The translations under genes and the position numbers were made by a program. Positions 22,720 to 32,560 of a stretch of DNA of 64,000 bases are shown one piece after another (within the stretch, counting starts at the first letter, position 1; each line of letters starts with the position of its first letter). The DNA comes from Pseudazoarcus sp963975885 (GTDB lineage Bacteria > Pseudomonadota > Gammaproteobacteria > Burkholderiales > Rhodocyclaceae), in contig CAXBIS010000014.1 of assembly GCA_963975885.1 (NCBI GenBank), forward strand, positions 1 to 64,000, given 5' to 3'. Under the pieces are notes generated by a model. The model did not search any database. It saw only the letters and a list, made by a program, of their open reading frames with translations, and was not told the origin of the DNA.

Positions 22720-23697
22720 TCAGGGCAGCAACACGCTCGCGCCCGTGGTGCGCCGCCCCTCCAGCGCGCGATGCGCCTCGGCCGCTTCGCGCAGCGCGAA
22801 GCACTGGTTGACGTCGATGCGCACCTGGCCTGAACTCACCACGGCGAACAGGTCGGCCGCCATCTCGTCGAGTTCCTCGCGCGTGGCGATGTATTGCGCG
22901 AGAATCGGCCGGGTCAGGAACAGCGCCCCTTTCTGCGCCAGCAGCAGCGGGTTGAACGGCTCGACCGGACCCGAAGCGTTGCCGAACAGCACCACCATTC
23001 CCAGTCGCTGCGCGCAATCGAGCGAGCGCAGGAAGGTGTCTCGGCCGACCGAATCATAGACGACGCCCACGCCGCGCCCGTCGGTGATCTCGCCGACGCG
23101 GCGTACGAAATCCTCTCGGCTGTAGTCGATCACGTGGTCCGCACCCAGGCTGCGCGCGCGTTCGGCCTTTTCCTCGGATCCGACCGTGCCGATCACGGTC
23201 GCACCCAACGCCTTGGCCCACTGCACGACGATGGAGCCCACGCCCCCGGCGGCGGCATGGATCAGGATGGTCTCGCCCGCCTCGACGCGATGGGTGCGCC
23301 GCACCAGATATTGCGCGGTCAGCCCCTGCAACATCATCGCCGCGCCAAGTTCGAAGGAAATCGCCTCGGGCAGCTTCACCGCGCGCTCGGCCGGCAGGTT
23401 GCGCACCTCGGCATAGGCACCCAGCGGACCATGCGCGTAGGCCACACGATCGCCGACGGCAAACTCCTCGACCTCGTCGCCGACCGCCTCGACCACGCCA
23501 GCACCCTCCAGTCCCAGACCGGAAGGCAGGCTGGGCACCGGGTACAGCCCGCCGCGGTGATAGGTGTCGATGTAGTTGAGCCCGACCGCATGCTGACGCA
23601 GACGAATCTCGCCGGGACCGGGCGGCGGCACCTCCACCTCTTCCCAGCGCAACACCTCCGGGCCGCCGGTCTCGTGAATACGGATCGCATGACTCAT
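22720..23697 (-). CDS. qor: NADPH:quinone oxidoreductase (zinc-free MDR family)
   Basis: The protein is 325 aa, a medium-chain dehydrogenase/reductase of the quinone reductase type, which transfers electrons from NADPH to quinones. The N-terminal GroES-like domain has GLNYIDTYHRGGLYPVP and LGLEGAGVVEAVG. The Rossmann domain has the nucleotide-binding AAAGGVGSIVVQWAKALGA. The catalytic zinc ligands of alcohol dehydrogenases are missing, as expected for Qor. AGGAG lies upstream of the ATG. It is divergent from the orphan parA with a gap of about 205 bp. The exact substrate (quinone or enal) is inferred from family. Confidence 0.9.
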   Translation of the reverse strand: MSHAIRIHETGGPEVLRWEEVEVPPPGPGEIRLRQHAVGLNYIDTYHRGGLYPVPSLPSGLGLEGAGVVEAVGDEVEEFAVGDRVAYAHGPLGAYAEVRNLPAERAVKLPEAISFELGAAMMLQGLTAQYLVRRTHRVEAGETILIHAAAGGVGSIVVQWAKALGATVIGTVGSEEKAERARSLGADHVIDYSREDFVRRVGEITDGRGVGVVYDSVGRDTFLRSLDCAQRLGMVVLFGNASGPVEPFNPLLLAQKGALFLTRPILAQYIATREELDEMAADLFAVVSSGQVRIDVNQCFALREAAEAHRALEGRRTTGASVLLP

Positions 23698-23902
23698 GGC
23701 TCACTCTCCTCGCTGTTCGGCATCGCATTCGCGCCGCATCGCGTGCGGCATTCAGCGCGAAGGTAGTCGGCCGCGGACGGCGCGCCAATGCGGAATCTCC
23801 ACAAGGCGTGAGTGCGTGCGGGGCGAAACGAATGCGACGGCCCGCCACCCGCCATGCGCAAATGCTATGCTGCATTGCAATATCCACGAACGGAGAATGA
23901 CG

Positions 23903-24676
23903 ATGCGCAGGGTCGTGTTCAACCGCAAGGGCGGGGTCGGAAAATCGACGATCGCCGCAAATCTCGCCGCGATCGGTGCTTGGCGGGGCCACCGCACGCT
24001 GCTCGTGGATCTCGACCCGCAGGGCAATGCCACGCAGTACCTGCTCGGCGCAGCGATCGACGACGCGGCCGCCACCGCTGCCGGATGGTTCGACCAGACC
24101 CTGAACTTTCGTGTCGACCCGAAGCCGACCGCGTCATTCACGCAGCCGACACGCTTCGAGCAGCTCTACGTGCTTCCGTCGCACCCCGCGCTCGAGGACC
24201 TGCACGGCAAGCTCGAATCCCGCTACAAGATCTACAAGCTGCGCGAGGCCCTGGATGAACTCGCGGACGACTTCGACCTGATCTACATCGACACGCCACC
24301 GGCGCTCAACTTCTACACACGTTCGGCACTGATCGCTGCCGACACCTGCCTGATTCCGTTCGATTGCGACGCGTTTTCACGCCAGGCACTGTATGCGCTG
24401 CTCGACGCGGTGGCAGAGATCCGCGCCGACCACAACCCGGCGCTGGCAGTCGAGGGCATCGTCGTCAATCAGTTTCAGGCACGTGCCTCCCTGCCACGCC
24501 GACTCGTCGACGAACTGCGCGACGAGGGGCTACCGGTGCTCGATCCGTGCCTGTCTGCGTCGGTGAAGATCCGTGAATCACACGAGCAGGCCTGCCCGAT
24601 GATCCATCTCGACGCGCGTCACAAGCTCACGCGCGAACTGCTGGCGCTCGACGACAGGCTGAACGCCGGTCGCTGA
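23903..24676 (+). CDS. Orphan ParA-family ATPase
   Basis: The protein is 257 aa with a deviant Walker A (RKGGVGKSTIAANLA, residues 8-22), DLDPQGNATQYLL and IYIDTPPALNFYT, the standard ParA/MinD set. Such ATPases bind DNA nonspecifically when ATP-bound and position plasmids, chromosomes, chemoreceptor arrays or other cargo. No parB, parS-like repeats or rep gene lie nearby, so its cargo is unknown. GGAG lies 7 nt before the ATG at 23903; the ATG at 23896 touches the GGAG and is less likely. The gene stands alone between qor (divergent) and a GGDEF gene (convergent, 9 bp away). Confidence 0.88.
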   Translation: MRRVVFNRKGGVGKSTIAANLAAIGAWRGHRTLLVDLDPQGNATQYLLGAAIDDAAATAAGWFDQTLNFRVDPKPTASFTQPTRFEQLYVLPSHPALEDLHGKLESRYKIYKLREALDELADDFDLIYIDTPPALNFYTRSALIAADTCLIPFDCDAFSRQALYALLDAVAEIRADHNPALAVEGIVVNQFQARASLPRRLVDELRDEGLPVLDPCLSASVKIRESHEQACPMIHLDARHKLTRELLALDDRLNAGR

Positions 24677-24685
24677 GCCGCTCAC

Positions 24686-27073
24686 TCAGCGGATGCGCCA
24701 CTTGACGCGATTGCGCCCGGCGAACTTGGCCGCATAGAGGGCAGCGTCGGCGCGCGCCATCGGCGCGTCGAAATCCTCGTCGTCGGCGTGCAGCAGGGTG
24801 AGACCGAAGCTGGCCGAAAAGCGCAATTGCTCGCCTTCGACTTCCAGCGAGACTTCCGTGATCGCAGCCCGCAGACGTTCGGCCAGCACCTGCGCCGCCT
24901 CCAGATCGGTCTGCGGGAGCAGTACGCCGAATTCCTCGCCACCCAGACGCCCCACCAGATCCGACTCGCGCAGCTTCTCAGCCAGCACGCCGGCGAGCAA
25001 TCGAAGCACGGCATCGCCCGTGGCATGGCCCCAGGTGTCGTTGATGCGCTTGAAATGATCGATATCCAGCATCAGAAAGGCCGCCGGCGCAGCATAGCGA
25101 CGCACGCGTACCAGTTCCTGCGCGGCGCGCTCGAGGAAATGGCGACGGTTGGCAAGGCCGGTGAGCACGTCCGTCGTGGCCAGGCGCCGCAGCTCGGCTT
25201 CGGCGCGCTTGCTCTCGGTGACGTCGACCGAAAGGCCCACGATCATCTCGACATCCCCGCCGTCGTCGAACACCGGCGCCAGCGAGGTCATCCAGTAACG
25301 CGTGCCCGCCGGCAGGGCGAGTTCCTCCTCGTAGCGGATGGTCTGACGCTCGGCCACGCAGCGACGGTAGTTGCCGATCACGGCCTGGGCCATGTCCGGC
25401 GACAGGATGTCCTGTGGCCGCGCGCCGCGCAGGCGCTCGGCGCTCAGCCCGGTGCTCTCCTCATGACGCGGGTTGTTGCCGACGTAGACGAAGTCCTCGC
25501 CCTCCACGCGCACCAGGAAGATCGCCTCCTGCACGTTGTCGTGGATGCTGCGGTAGAGGCGCTCGCTGGCCGAGAGTGCACGCTCCATTTCGTGACGTTC
25601 GCTGACGTCGCGCTGAAAGGACACGAAACGTACGATCTCGCCACTGGCTTCGCGCACCGGCACGATGGCGTGCGCCTCCCAGTAGAGCGAGCCGTCCTTG
25701 CGCCGGTTCTGCAGGTCGCCGCGCCACTCCCGCCCGGCCAGCAGAGTGGCCCATATCTCGCGATACACCTCGGGCGGCGTATTGCCCGATTGCAGCATGC
25801 GGGCGTTGTTGCCGACGACCTCGTCGGGCGTGTAACCGGTGACCTCGCAGAAACGCGGGTTGACCTCGGTGATCGTGCCATCCCGGTCGGCCACCAGCAC
25901 CGCATCGGGCGATAGCATGAACAGCGCGCTACGGTAGCGCTGCGCCGTATCCAGCGCCGCCTCGGTGGCGACGATGCGCCGCAGCACCAGCCAGGCCAGC
26001 AGCAGGACAGCAAGATAGACGACACCCAAGGCGCCCAGCACACGGGCTCGACCGGCACGATAGTCGGCGAACTGCTCGCTGCGGTCGGAGAAAATGTAGA
26101 TGCTGGCCGGGTGTCCGGCGATCTCCCGCGCGCCCATGCGTTCGAGCTGACCGGTCAGCGACACGCGCGTGACGGCGAAGCGGCGCTCGCCGATTTGCGC
26201 CATGCGATAGTCGTCGACCGGCACACCCTGCCATCTCGGCAAGGCGTCGAGCAGCGCCGGCCCGCCCAGGCGATAGGCGTTGTCGATGTAACAACGGCAG
26301 GATTCGCTCCAGATCAGGGTCGCGCGAATATCGTCGGCCCACATTACGTCATCGACGAGATCACGCGCGAGTGCCAGGGCATATTCGGCGTCGAAACGGC
26401 TGGTCGCGTCGGCCAGCAAGTCACGCATCGCGATGCCGACCTCGACGCTGCCCACCGACCAGTAATCACCGGCTTCGTCGACCGCCATCACCGGATGCAG
26501 CCCGCGCAGGCCCGCGTACATGCGACCGACCTCGAATCCGGAGATCGGAATGCCCAGCGAGTGCGTGGCCGCGACAAGCGGACGCACTTCTTCGAGCGCG
26601 TCGCCGAACAGGCGCGGATCGCGCGTTCGGAGGAAGTTCGCCCCGTCGGGCTGCAGATGGAATTCGACCTGACGCGCCGACAGCTCGTCCGACCAGTGGT
26701 GCTCGCCACGTGCAGCGAGACGGGCTGCGAAGGCCTCGCGCAGCGCCGCCGCGCGTGCACCGCCCGCGCCACCGCCCTCGCTCGCGACGAGTTCGTGCGC
26801 GCGACGCAGGTAGTAGCGCACTTCCGGATCGACGGCGAGCAGGGATGCGATGTTGAGCATCTCCCGCTCGGTGGCGTCAAGCGTGGTCGTCAGGCCGATG
26901 CGCAGCGCCTGTGTCGCCTCGCGCGTCTCACGCTTGAACACGGCACGCTCGCGCGCCACTTCGGCGAACGCGACCAGCCCGAAGATCAGCGCGAACAGCC
27001 CCGCCAGCGCCCCCATGCGCCAGCGCAGGCTGCGGCCCGAGAACCAGTTCTGTGGTCGTCGTTGCTCGTCCAT
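24686..27073 (-). CDS. Membrane sensor diguanylate cyclase (Cache-like-PAS-PAS-GGDEF)
   Basis: The protein is 795 aa. A membrane segment (about 18-38) precedes a large periplasmic sensor (about 40-345) that looks like a double-Cache domain (ISGFEVGRMYAGLRGLHPVM region), then a second segment (about 350-372). Two PAS domains follow (about 378-500 and 505-630), then GGDEF (about 635-790) with GGEEF near 707-711 and an RESD I-site five residues earlier. It should make cyclic di-GMP in response to a periplasmic ligand. No EAL domain follows. The ATG has GGGAG about 9 nt upstream. The GGDEF-end gene order places it between uvrD and parA with no evident functional link to either. Confidence 0.92.
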   Translation of the reverse strand: MDEQRRPQNWFSGRSLRWRMGALAGLFALIFGLVAFAEVARERAVFKRETREATQALRIGLTTTLDATEREMLNIASLLAVDPEVRYYLRRAHELVASEGGGAGGARAAALREAFAARLAARGEHHWSDELSARQVEFHLQPDGANFLRTRDPRLFGDALEEVRPLVAATHSLGIPISGFEVGRMYAGLRGLHPVMAVDEAGDYWSVGSVEVGIAMRDLLADATSRFDAEYALALARDLVDDVMWADDIRATLIWSESCRCYIDNAYRLGGPALLDALPRWQGVPVDDYRMAQIGERRFAVTRVSLTGQLERMGAREIAGHPASIYIFSDRSEQFADYRAGRARVLGALGVVYLAVLLLAWLVLRRIVATEAALDTAQRYRSALFMLSPDAVLVADRDGTITEVNPRFCEVTGYTPDEVVGNNARMLQSGNTPPEVYREIWATLLAGREWRGDLQNRRKDGSLYWEAHAIVPVREASGEIVRFVSFQRDVSERHEMERALSASERLYRSIHDNVQEAIFLVRVEGEDFVYVGNNPRHEESTGLSAERLRGARPQDILSPDMAQAVIGNYRRCVAERQTIRYEEELALPAGTRYWMTSLAPVFDDGGDVEMIVGLSVDVTESKRAEAELRRLATTDVLTGLANRRHFLERAAQELVRVRRYAAPAAFLMLDIDHFKRINDTWGHATGDAVLRLLAGVLAEKLRESDLVGRLGGEEFGVLLPQTDLEAAQVLAERLRAAITEVSLEVEGEQLRFSASFGLTLLHADDEDFDAPMARADAALYAAKFAGRNRVKWRIR

Positions 27074-27112
27074 GGCAGGCTCCCTGCAGACGGCCGATTC
27101 ACCGGCGCATGC

Positions 27113-29293
27113 TCAGGCCACTTCCAGTTTGGCCACCGACAACAGCAGCCACTTGACCCCCGCCGTGCCGAAATTGACCTGCACGCGCGCGTCCGAACCC
27201 GCCCCCTCGGTGGCGACGATCACGCCCTGGCCGAAGCGTGCATGGCCAACCAATTGGCCCACGCGCAAGCCCGTATCGTCGCGCCGCCGCGGAGGCGGTG
27301 GCGCAGCCGGATTCGCCGAAGGCCGAAAATAGGTGTTGCCCGGCATCGTCGCGGCACGCTGTGGCGTCAGCCACTTGAGCAGGGTTTCGGGAATTTCCTC
27401 GAGAAAACGCGACTTCAGGTTGTAACGGGACTGGCCGTGCAGCATGCGGCTTTGCGCGAACGACAGGTAGAGGCGTTCCCGCGCTCGCGTCACCGCCACG
27501 TACATCAGGCGGCGCTCCTCCTCCAACCCGTCGGTCTCGAGAATGCTGTTCTCGTGCGGGAAAAGGCCCTCCTCCAGACCGGTGACGAAGACCACGTCGA
27601 ACTCCAGGCCCTTGGCCGAGTGCACGGTCATCAGCTGCACCGCATCGGCCCCGGCCTCGGCCTGGTGGTCGCCGGCCTCGAGCGAGGCGTGAGCGAGAAA
27701 ATCCGCCAGCAGCGCGTGATCCGCATCGGGGTCTTCCGGAGGACCGATCTCGGCGAGAAAATTGGCGGCCGCACTGACCAGTTCGTCGAGGTTCTCGAGC
27801 CGGTCCTGGCCTTCCTTTTCGTTGCGGTAGTGCGCGCGCAGCCCGGAGGCATCGAGCACGTGGTCGACCAGCTCCGGCAGCGGCAGCTTGGCCGTGTCGC
27901 GGCGCAGATCCTCGATCAGGCGCACGAAGCCCGCCAGCACCGTGCCGGGCTTGCCGGACAGGTGTGGCACGGTCGAATACAGGCTGGCGTTGAAGGTGCG
28001 CGCCGCGTCCGTCAGCGCTTCCTGCGAGCGCGCACCGATGCCGCGCGTGGGGAAGTTGACGACGCGCGCAAACGAGGTGTCATCGTCCGGGTTGGCGATC
28101 AGACGCAGATAGGCCAGCGCATGCTTGACCTCCTGACGCTCGAAGAAGCGCAGGCCGCCATACACGCGATAGGCGATGCCCGACGAAAAGAGCTGGTGTT
28201 CCAACACACGTGACTGCGCATTCGAGCGGTACAGCAGCGCGATGTCGGAGCGACTCGCACCGTCGCGCACGAGCTGGCCGATTTCCTCGACCACCCAACG
28301 CGCCTCGTCCAGATCGGCGTAGCCCTCGAACACGCGGATCGGCTCGCCCTCGCCCTGCTCGGTCCACAGGTTCTTGCCGAGCCGGTTGGCGTTGTTGCGG
28401 ATGATGGCGTTGGCCGCGTCCAGGATGTTGCCGTGCGAACGGTAGTTCTGCTCCAGCCGGATCACGTTGGCGACGCGGAACTCGCGCTCGAAGTCGCGCA
28501 TGTTGCCGACATCGGCACCGCGGAAGCGGTAGATCGACTGGTCGTCGTCGCCGACGCAGAACATCGCCGCCGCGCCTTCGCGCCCTTCGTCGGCGAACTG
28601 CCGCAGCCAGCGGTACTGCAATCGGTTGGTGTCCTGGAACTCATCGACCAGGATGTGCCGAAACCGGCTCTGGTAATGGCGGCGCAGCGGCTCGTGGCGT
28701 TCGAGCAACTCGTAGCTGCGCAACAGCAGCTCGGCGAAATCGACCACGCCCTCGCGCTGGCACTGCGTCTCGTATTCCTGGTAGAGCTCGACGCGACGAC
28801 GCGTGTAGTCGTCCCAGGCCTCGACCGCATGCGCGCGAAGGCCGGCCTCCTTCTGGCCGTTGATGAAGTGCTGCAGTTCGCGCGGCGGGAATTTCTCGTC
28901 GTCGACGTTGAGCGCCTTGAGCAGGCGCTTGATGGCGGCGAGCTGATCGGCCGAATCGAGGATCTGGAACAGTTGCGGCAGGTTGGCGTCGCGCCAGTGC
29001 GCGCGCAGCAGCCGATTGGCCAGACCGTGGAAGGTGCCGACCCACATGCCGCGGGTATTGATCGGCAACATCGTCGACAGGCGCGCGAGCATCTCGCGCG
29101 CGGCCTTGTTGGTGAAGGTCACGGCGAGCACGCCGGACGGCTCGACCTGACCAGTCTGGATCAGCCAGGCGATGCGCGTTGTGAGCACACGCGTCTTGCC
29201 CGAACCCGCGCCGGCCAGAATCAGCGCGTGCTGCGGCGGCAGGCTCACCGCCTGCAGCTGTTCGGAATTGAGATTGGCGAGAAGATCGGACAT
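27113..29293 (-). CDS. uvrD: DNA helicase II, UvrD
   Basis: This is an SF1A 3'-5' helicase for nucleotide excision and mismatch repair. The protein is 726 aa (E. coli UvrD 720). Helicase motifs are visible: Walker A LAGAGSGKTRVLT near residue 30, DEFQDTNRLQYRW, GDDDQSIYRFRGAD, QNYRSHGNILDAA and VAVTRARERLYLS. The C-terminal domain (VGQLVGHARFGQGVIV to the end) is the Tudor-like RNA polymerase-binding domain that separates UvrD from Rep. The ATG at 29293 (MSDLLANLNSEQL) has AAAGG upstream; the longer reading from 29353 is not family-like. It is divergent from leuS. Confidence 0.96.
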   Translation of the reverse strand: MSDLLANLNSEQLQAVSLPPQHALILAGAGSGKTRVLTTRIAWLIQTGQVEPSGVLAVTFTNKAAREMLARLSTMLPINTRGMWVGTFHGLANRLLRAHWRDANLPQLFQILDSADQLAAIKRLLKALNVDDEKFPPRELQHFINGQKEAGLRAHAVEAWDDYTRRRVELYQEYETQCQREGVVDFAELLLRSYELLERHEPLRRHYQSRFRHILVDEFQDTNRLQYRWLRQFADEGREGAAAMFCVGDDDQSIYRFRGADVGNMRDFEREFRVANVIRLEQNYRSHGNILDAANAIIRNNANRLGKNLWTEQGEGEPIRVFEGYADLDEARWVVEEIGQLVRDGASRSDIALLYRSNAQSRVLEHQLFSSGIAYRVYGGLRFFERQEVKHALAYLRLIANPDDDTSFARVVNFPTRGIGARSQEALTDAARTFNASLYSTVPHLSGKPGTVLAGFVRLIEDLRRDTAKLPLPELVDHVLDASGLRAHYRNEKEGQDRLENLDELVSAAANFLAEIGPPEDPDADHALLADFLAHASLEAGDHQAEAGADAVQLMTVHSAKGLEFDVVFVTGLEEGLFPHENSILETDGLEEERRLMYVAVTRARERLYLSFAQSRMLHGQSRYNLKSRFLEEIPETLLKWLTPQRAATMPGNTYFRPSANPAAPPPPRRRDDTGLRVGQLVGHARFGQGVIVATEGAGSDARVQVNFGTAGVKWLLLSVAKLEVA

Positions 29294-29411
29294 TCGGAAC
29301 CTTTGTCGGGGCGCGCGGCCACCCGGCAAGACACGCGGGAAGCACGCCCGCACATTGTACCCGGCCCCCTGCGACGGCGCGTCCTGGCGCCGGGCCGGAC
29401 GCCGTTCAAGC

Positions 29412-29417
29412 TATAAT
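29412..29417 (+). promoter_or_regulatory. -10 element for leuS operon
   Basis: A perfect TATAAT lies 31 bp before the leuS ATG, in the gap between divergent uvrD and leuS. No good -35 box is seen at 16-18 bp spacing. Confidence 0.55.
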
Positions 29418-29448
29418 TCCCCGTTTCACCCAGCCAGCGAAGGCGTTC

Positions 29449-32046
29449 ATGCAGGACAAATACAACCCCGCCGAGATCGAGACCGCAGCCCAGGCAGATT
29501 GGGACGAATCCGACGCCTTCCGCGTCACCGAGGACGCAGACCGTCCGAAGTACTACTGCCTGAGCATGTTCCCGTATCCGTCGGGCAAGCTGCACATGGG
29601 CCACGTGCGCAACTACACGATCGGCGACGTGCTCTCGCGCCAGCATCGCATGCGCGGCTACAACGTGTTGCAACCGATGGGCTGGGACGCCTTCGGCATG
29701 CCGGCCGAGAACGCGGCAATCCAGAACAACGTGCCCCCGGCCAAGTGGACCTACGCCAACATCGAATACATGAAGGCGCAGTTGAAGCGCCTGGGCTTTG
29801 CCATCGACTGGTCGCGCGAACTGGCCACCTGCACGCCGCAGTACTACCGCTGGGAGCAGTGGCTGTTCAAACGCCTGTATGAAAAGGGGCTGATCTACAA
29901 GCGTCTGGGCACCGTGAACTGGGATCCGGTCGACGACACCGTGCTGGCCAACGAACAGGTCATCGACGGGCGCGGCTGGCGATCGGGTGCGCTGGTGGAG
30001 AAGCGCGAGATCCCGATGTACTACATGAAGATCACGGCCTACGCCGATGAGCTTCTCGCCTCGCTCGACGACCTGCCCGAATGGCCCGAGCAGGTGCGCA
30101 CGATGCAGAAGAACTGGATCGGCCGCTCCGAAGGCGTAGAGATTTCCTTCCCGTACGACGAAGCGAGCATCGGAAGCTCCGGCGTCTTGCGCGTGTTCAC
30201 CACCCGCGCCGACACGCTGATGGGCGCGACCTACGTCGCCGTGGCCGCCGAACACCCGCTGGCCGAACAGGCTGCGGCCAGCGATCCGGCGCTCGCCGCC
30301 TTCATCGAGGAATGCAAGCGCGGCGGCGTGTCGGAAGCCGACATGGCGACGATGGAGAAGAAAGGCATGGCCACGCCGCTGCGTGTGCGCCATCCGTTGA
30401 CCAATGAATTGCTGCCGGTGTGGGTCGCCAACTACGTGCTGATGGGCTACGGCGAAGGCGCCGTGATGGCCGTTCCGGCGCACGACGAGCGCGACTTTGC
30501 CTTCGCGCACAAGTACGCGTTGCCCATCAAGATGGTCGTCGGATCGGACAGGTATTCGGACGTTGCAGCCCCCTGGCAGGACACCTACGCCGAACACGGC
30601 ACGCTGGTGCATTCCGGCAAGTATGACGGGCTCGATTTCCAGGGCGCGGTCGACGCGATCGCCGCCGATCTCGAAGCCAAGGGCCTCGGCAACAAGCGCG
30701 TGCAGTACCGATTGCGCGACTGGGGCATCTCGCGTCAGCGCTACTGGGGCTGCCCGATTCCGATGATCCGCTGCGAATCCTGCGGTGACGTGCCGGTTCC
30801 GGACGAAGACCTCCCGGTGGTGCTGCCGGAGAACGTCGAGATCACCGGCCGCGGCTCGCCGTTGGCCAAGATGCCGGAATTCTACGAGTGCGCCTGCCCG
30901 TCCTGCGGCAAGCCCGCACGACGCGAGACGGACACGCTCGACACCTTCGTCGAGTCGTCCTGGTACTTCCTGCGCTACGCCTGCCCGGATGCCAACGCCA
31001 TGGTGGACGAGCGCGCGAACTACTGGGCGCCGGTCGACCAATACATCGGCGGCATCGAGCACGCCATCCTGCACCTGCTGTATTCGCGCTTCTTCACCCG
31101 CGCGATGCGAGACTGCGGGCTGGTGAATGTGTCCGAGCCCTTCACGCGATTGCTCACGCAGGGCATGGTGGTGGCCGACACCTACTACCGGGAAGACGCC
31201 GCGGGCCGCAAGCAGTGGTTCAACCCGGCCGATGTCGCCGTCGAGCGTGACGACAAGGGCCGCGTCACCGCCGCCCGCGCGGCCGACGGCGATGCCGTGG
31301 TGGTCGGCGGCACCGAGAAGATGTCGAAGTCGAAGAACAACGGCGTCGACCCGCAGGCGCTGATCGACCGCTACGGCGCCGACACCGCACGTTTCTTCAT
31401 CATCTTTGCCGCGCCGCCCGATCAGCAGCTTGAATGGTCGGATTCGGGCGTCGAGGGCGCCTTCCGCTTCCTGCGCAGGGTGTGGAATTTCGGTTACGCC
31501 TACGCCGCGCAATACCGCACGCATCGCTCCGCCAAGGCGATCGAGGTTTCCGGCGCGCTGGCCGACATACGTCGCGAGATTCACCTGAACCTGAAGCAGG
31601 CCAATTTCGACTTCGGCAAGCATCAGTTCAACACCGTCGCGTCCGCCACGATGAAGATGCTCAACGCGCTGGAGAAGGCCCCGCAGAATGATGTCTCCGC
31701 GCACGCCGCCGTTGCGGCCGAGGGCTTGTCCATCCTGCTGCGCGTGCTCGCGCCCATCACACCGCATCTGGCGCATGCGCTGTGGTCCGAATGCGGCTTC
31801 GAGGGCAGGGTGATCGACGCGCCATGGCCTGAGCCGGACGAGAGCGCCCTGGTACAGGACGAGGTCGAACTCGTGGTGCAGGTCAACGGCAAGCTGCGTG
31901 GCAGCATCACGGTCGCAGCCGATGCGGACAACGCGAGCATCGAGGCGACCGCGCTGGCCTCGGAGGGCGCACGCAGGTTCATGGACGGCAAGCCGCCGCG
32001 CAAGGTCATCGTCGTCAAGGGTCGTCTGGTCAATATCGTCGTCTGA
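29449..32046 (+). CDS. leuS: Leucyl-tRNA synthetase
   Basis: LeuS charges tRNA-Leu. It is a class I synthetase of 865 aa (E. coli 860). The HIGH motif is HMGH at residues 49-52 in PYPSGKLHMGHVRNY and KMSKS is at 624-628. The CP1 editing domain (about 225-420) hydrolyses mischarged tRNA and has the threonine-rich RVFTTRADTLMGATYV segment. A zinc-binding region has CESCGDV and CPSCGKPAR. The C-terminal RNA-binding domain ends the protein. The next gene, lptE, starts 10 bp after the stop. The order leuS-lptE-holA is widely conserved in Proteobacteria. Confidence 0.97.
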   Translation: MQDKYNPAEIETAAQADWDESDAFRVTEDADRPKYYCLSMFPYPSGKLHMGHVRNYTIGDVLSRQHRMRGYNVLQPMGWDAFGMPAENAAIQNNVPPAKWTYANIEYMKAQLKRLGFAIDWSRELATCTPQYYRWEQWLFKRLYEKGLIYKRLGTVNWDPVDDTVLANEQVIDGRGWRSGALVEKREIPMYYMKITAYADELLASLDDLPEWPEQVRTMQKNWIGRSEGVEISFPYDEASIGSSGVLRVFTTRADTLMGATYVAVAAEHPLAEQAAASDPALAAFIEECKRGGVSEADMATMEKKGMATPLRVRHPLTNELLPVWVANYVLMGYGEGAVMAVPAHDERDFAFAHKYALPIKMVVGSDRYSDVAAPWQDTYAEHGTLVHSGKYDGLDFQGAVDAIAADLEAKGLGNKRVQYRLRDWGISRQRYWGCPIPMIRCESCGDVPVPDEDLPVVLPENVEITGRGSPLAKMPEFYECACPSCGKPARRETDTLDTFVESSWYFLRYACPDANAMVDERANYWAPVDQYIGGIEHAILHLLYSRFFTRAMRDCGLVNVSEPFTRLLTQGMVVADTYYREDAAGRKQWFNPADVAVERDDKGRVTAARAADGDAVVVGGTEKMSKSKNNGVDPQALIDRYGADTARFFIIFAAPPDQQLEWSDSGVEGAFRFLRRVWNFGYAYAAQYRTHRSAKAIEVSGALADIRREIHLNLKQANFDFGKHQFNTVASATMKMLNALEKAPQNDVSAHAAVAAEGLSILLRVLAPITPHLAHALWSECGFEGRVIDAPWPEPDESALVQDEVELVVQVNGKLRGSITVAADADNASIEATALASEGARRFMDGKPPRKVIVVKGRLVNIVV

Positions 32047-32056
32047 GGAAACCACC

Positions 32057-32560
32057 ATGCCCGCTCGAAATCGCCGCCGCTTTCTCCTCGCCGCGCTCGC
32101 CGCGCCGGCCCTTGCATCGGGCTGCGGCTTTCGCCTGCGCGGTCCTCAGAAGATGGCGTTCGAGACCGTCCATGTCGGCGGCGTCGCCCCGTATTCGCGT
32201 TTCGCGGCTGACCTGAGGCGCGAGATCGAGGCCGCCGGCACCACGCGTGTGGTATCGACGCCGGAGGACGCCGAAGTGCGGCTGGATATCCTCAGCAACG
32301 AGCGCGACCGCGAGATCCTGTCGATCGCCGGTGATGGCTCGGTGCGCGAGTACCAGATCGATCGCATCCTGGTCTATCGCATCCGCGACCAGGCCGGCAA
32401 CGAACTGGTGCCGCCCTCGCGGCTGCAGACGCGGCGCGAGTACGACTTCGACGACGCCCAGATCATCGCCAAGCAGCGCGAGGAAGCACTGCTGTTCGAG
32501 GACATGGAGCGCGACCTGATGCGGCAGCTGGTGCGTCGGCTCGCAGCCGTGCGCCCGTGA
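32057..32560 (+). CDS. lptE: LPS-assembly lipoprotein LptE
   Basis: LptE is the outer-membrane lipoprotein that plugs LptD and helps insert lipopolysaccharide at the cell surface. The protein is 167 aa. It has an N-terminal signal with RNRRRFLLAALAAPALASGC; Cys23 is the probable lipidated residue followed by GFRLRG, the hallmark of the family. The -3 residue is Ala, not the usual Leu, and the signal has a run of three arginines. GAGGAA lies upstream of the ATG at 32057. It is placed between leuS and holA, the usual position. The stop overlaps the holA GTG start (GTGA). Confidence 0.93.
   Translation: MPARNRRRFLLAALAAPALASGCGFRLRGPQKMAFETVHVGGVAPYSRFAADLRREIEAAGTTRVVSTPEDAEVRLDILSNERDREILSIAGDGSVREYQIDRILVYRIRDQAGNELVPPSRLQTRREYDFDDAQIIAKQREEALLFEDMERDLMRQLVRRLAAVRP

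Noticed and set aside
26111..28213. Plus-strand open frame of 700 codons
   Set aside because: It is antisense to the membrane GGDEF gene and uvrD; no motifs.
29245..32058. Minus-strand open frame of 937 codons
   Set aside because: It is antisense to leuS, with composition typical of a shadow frame.
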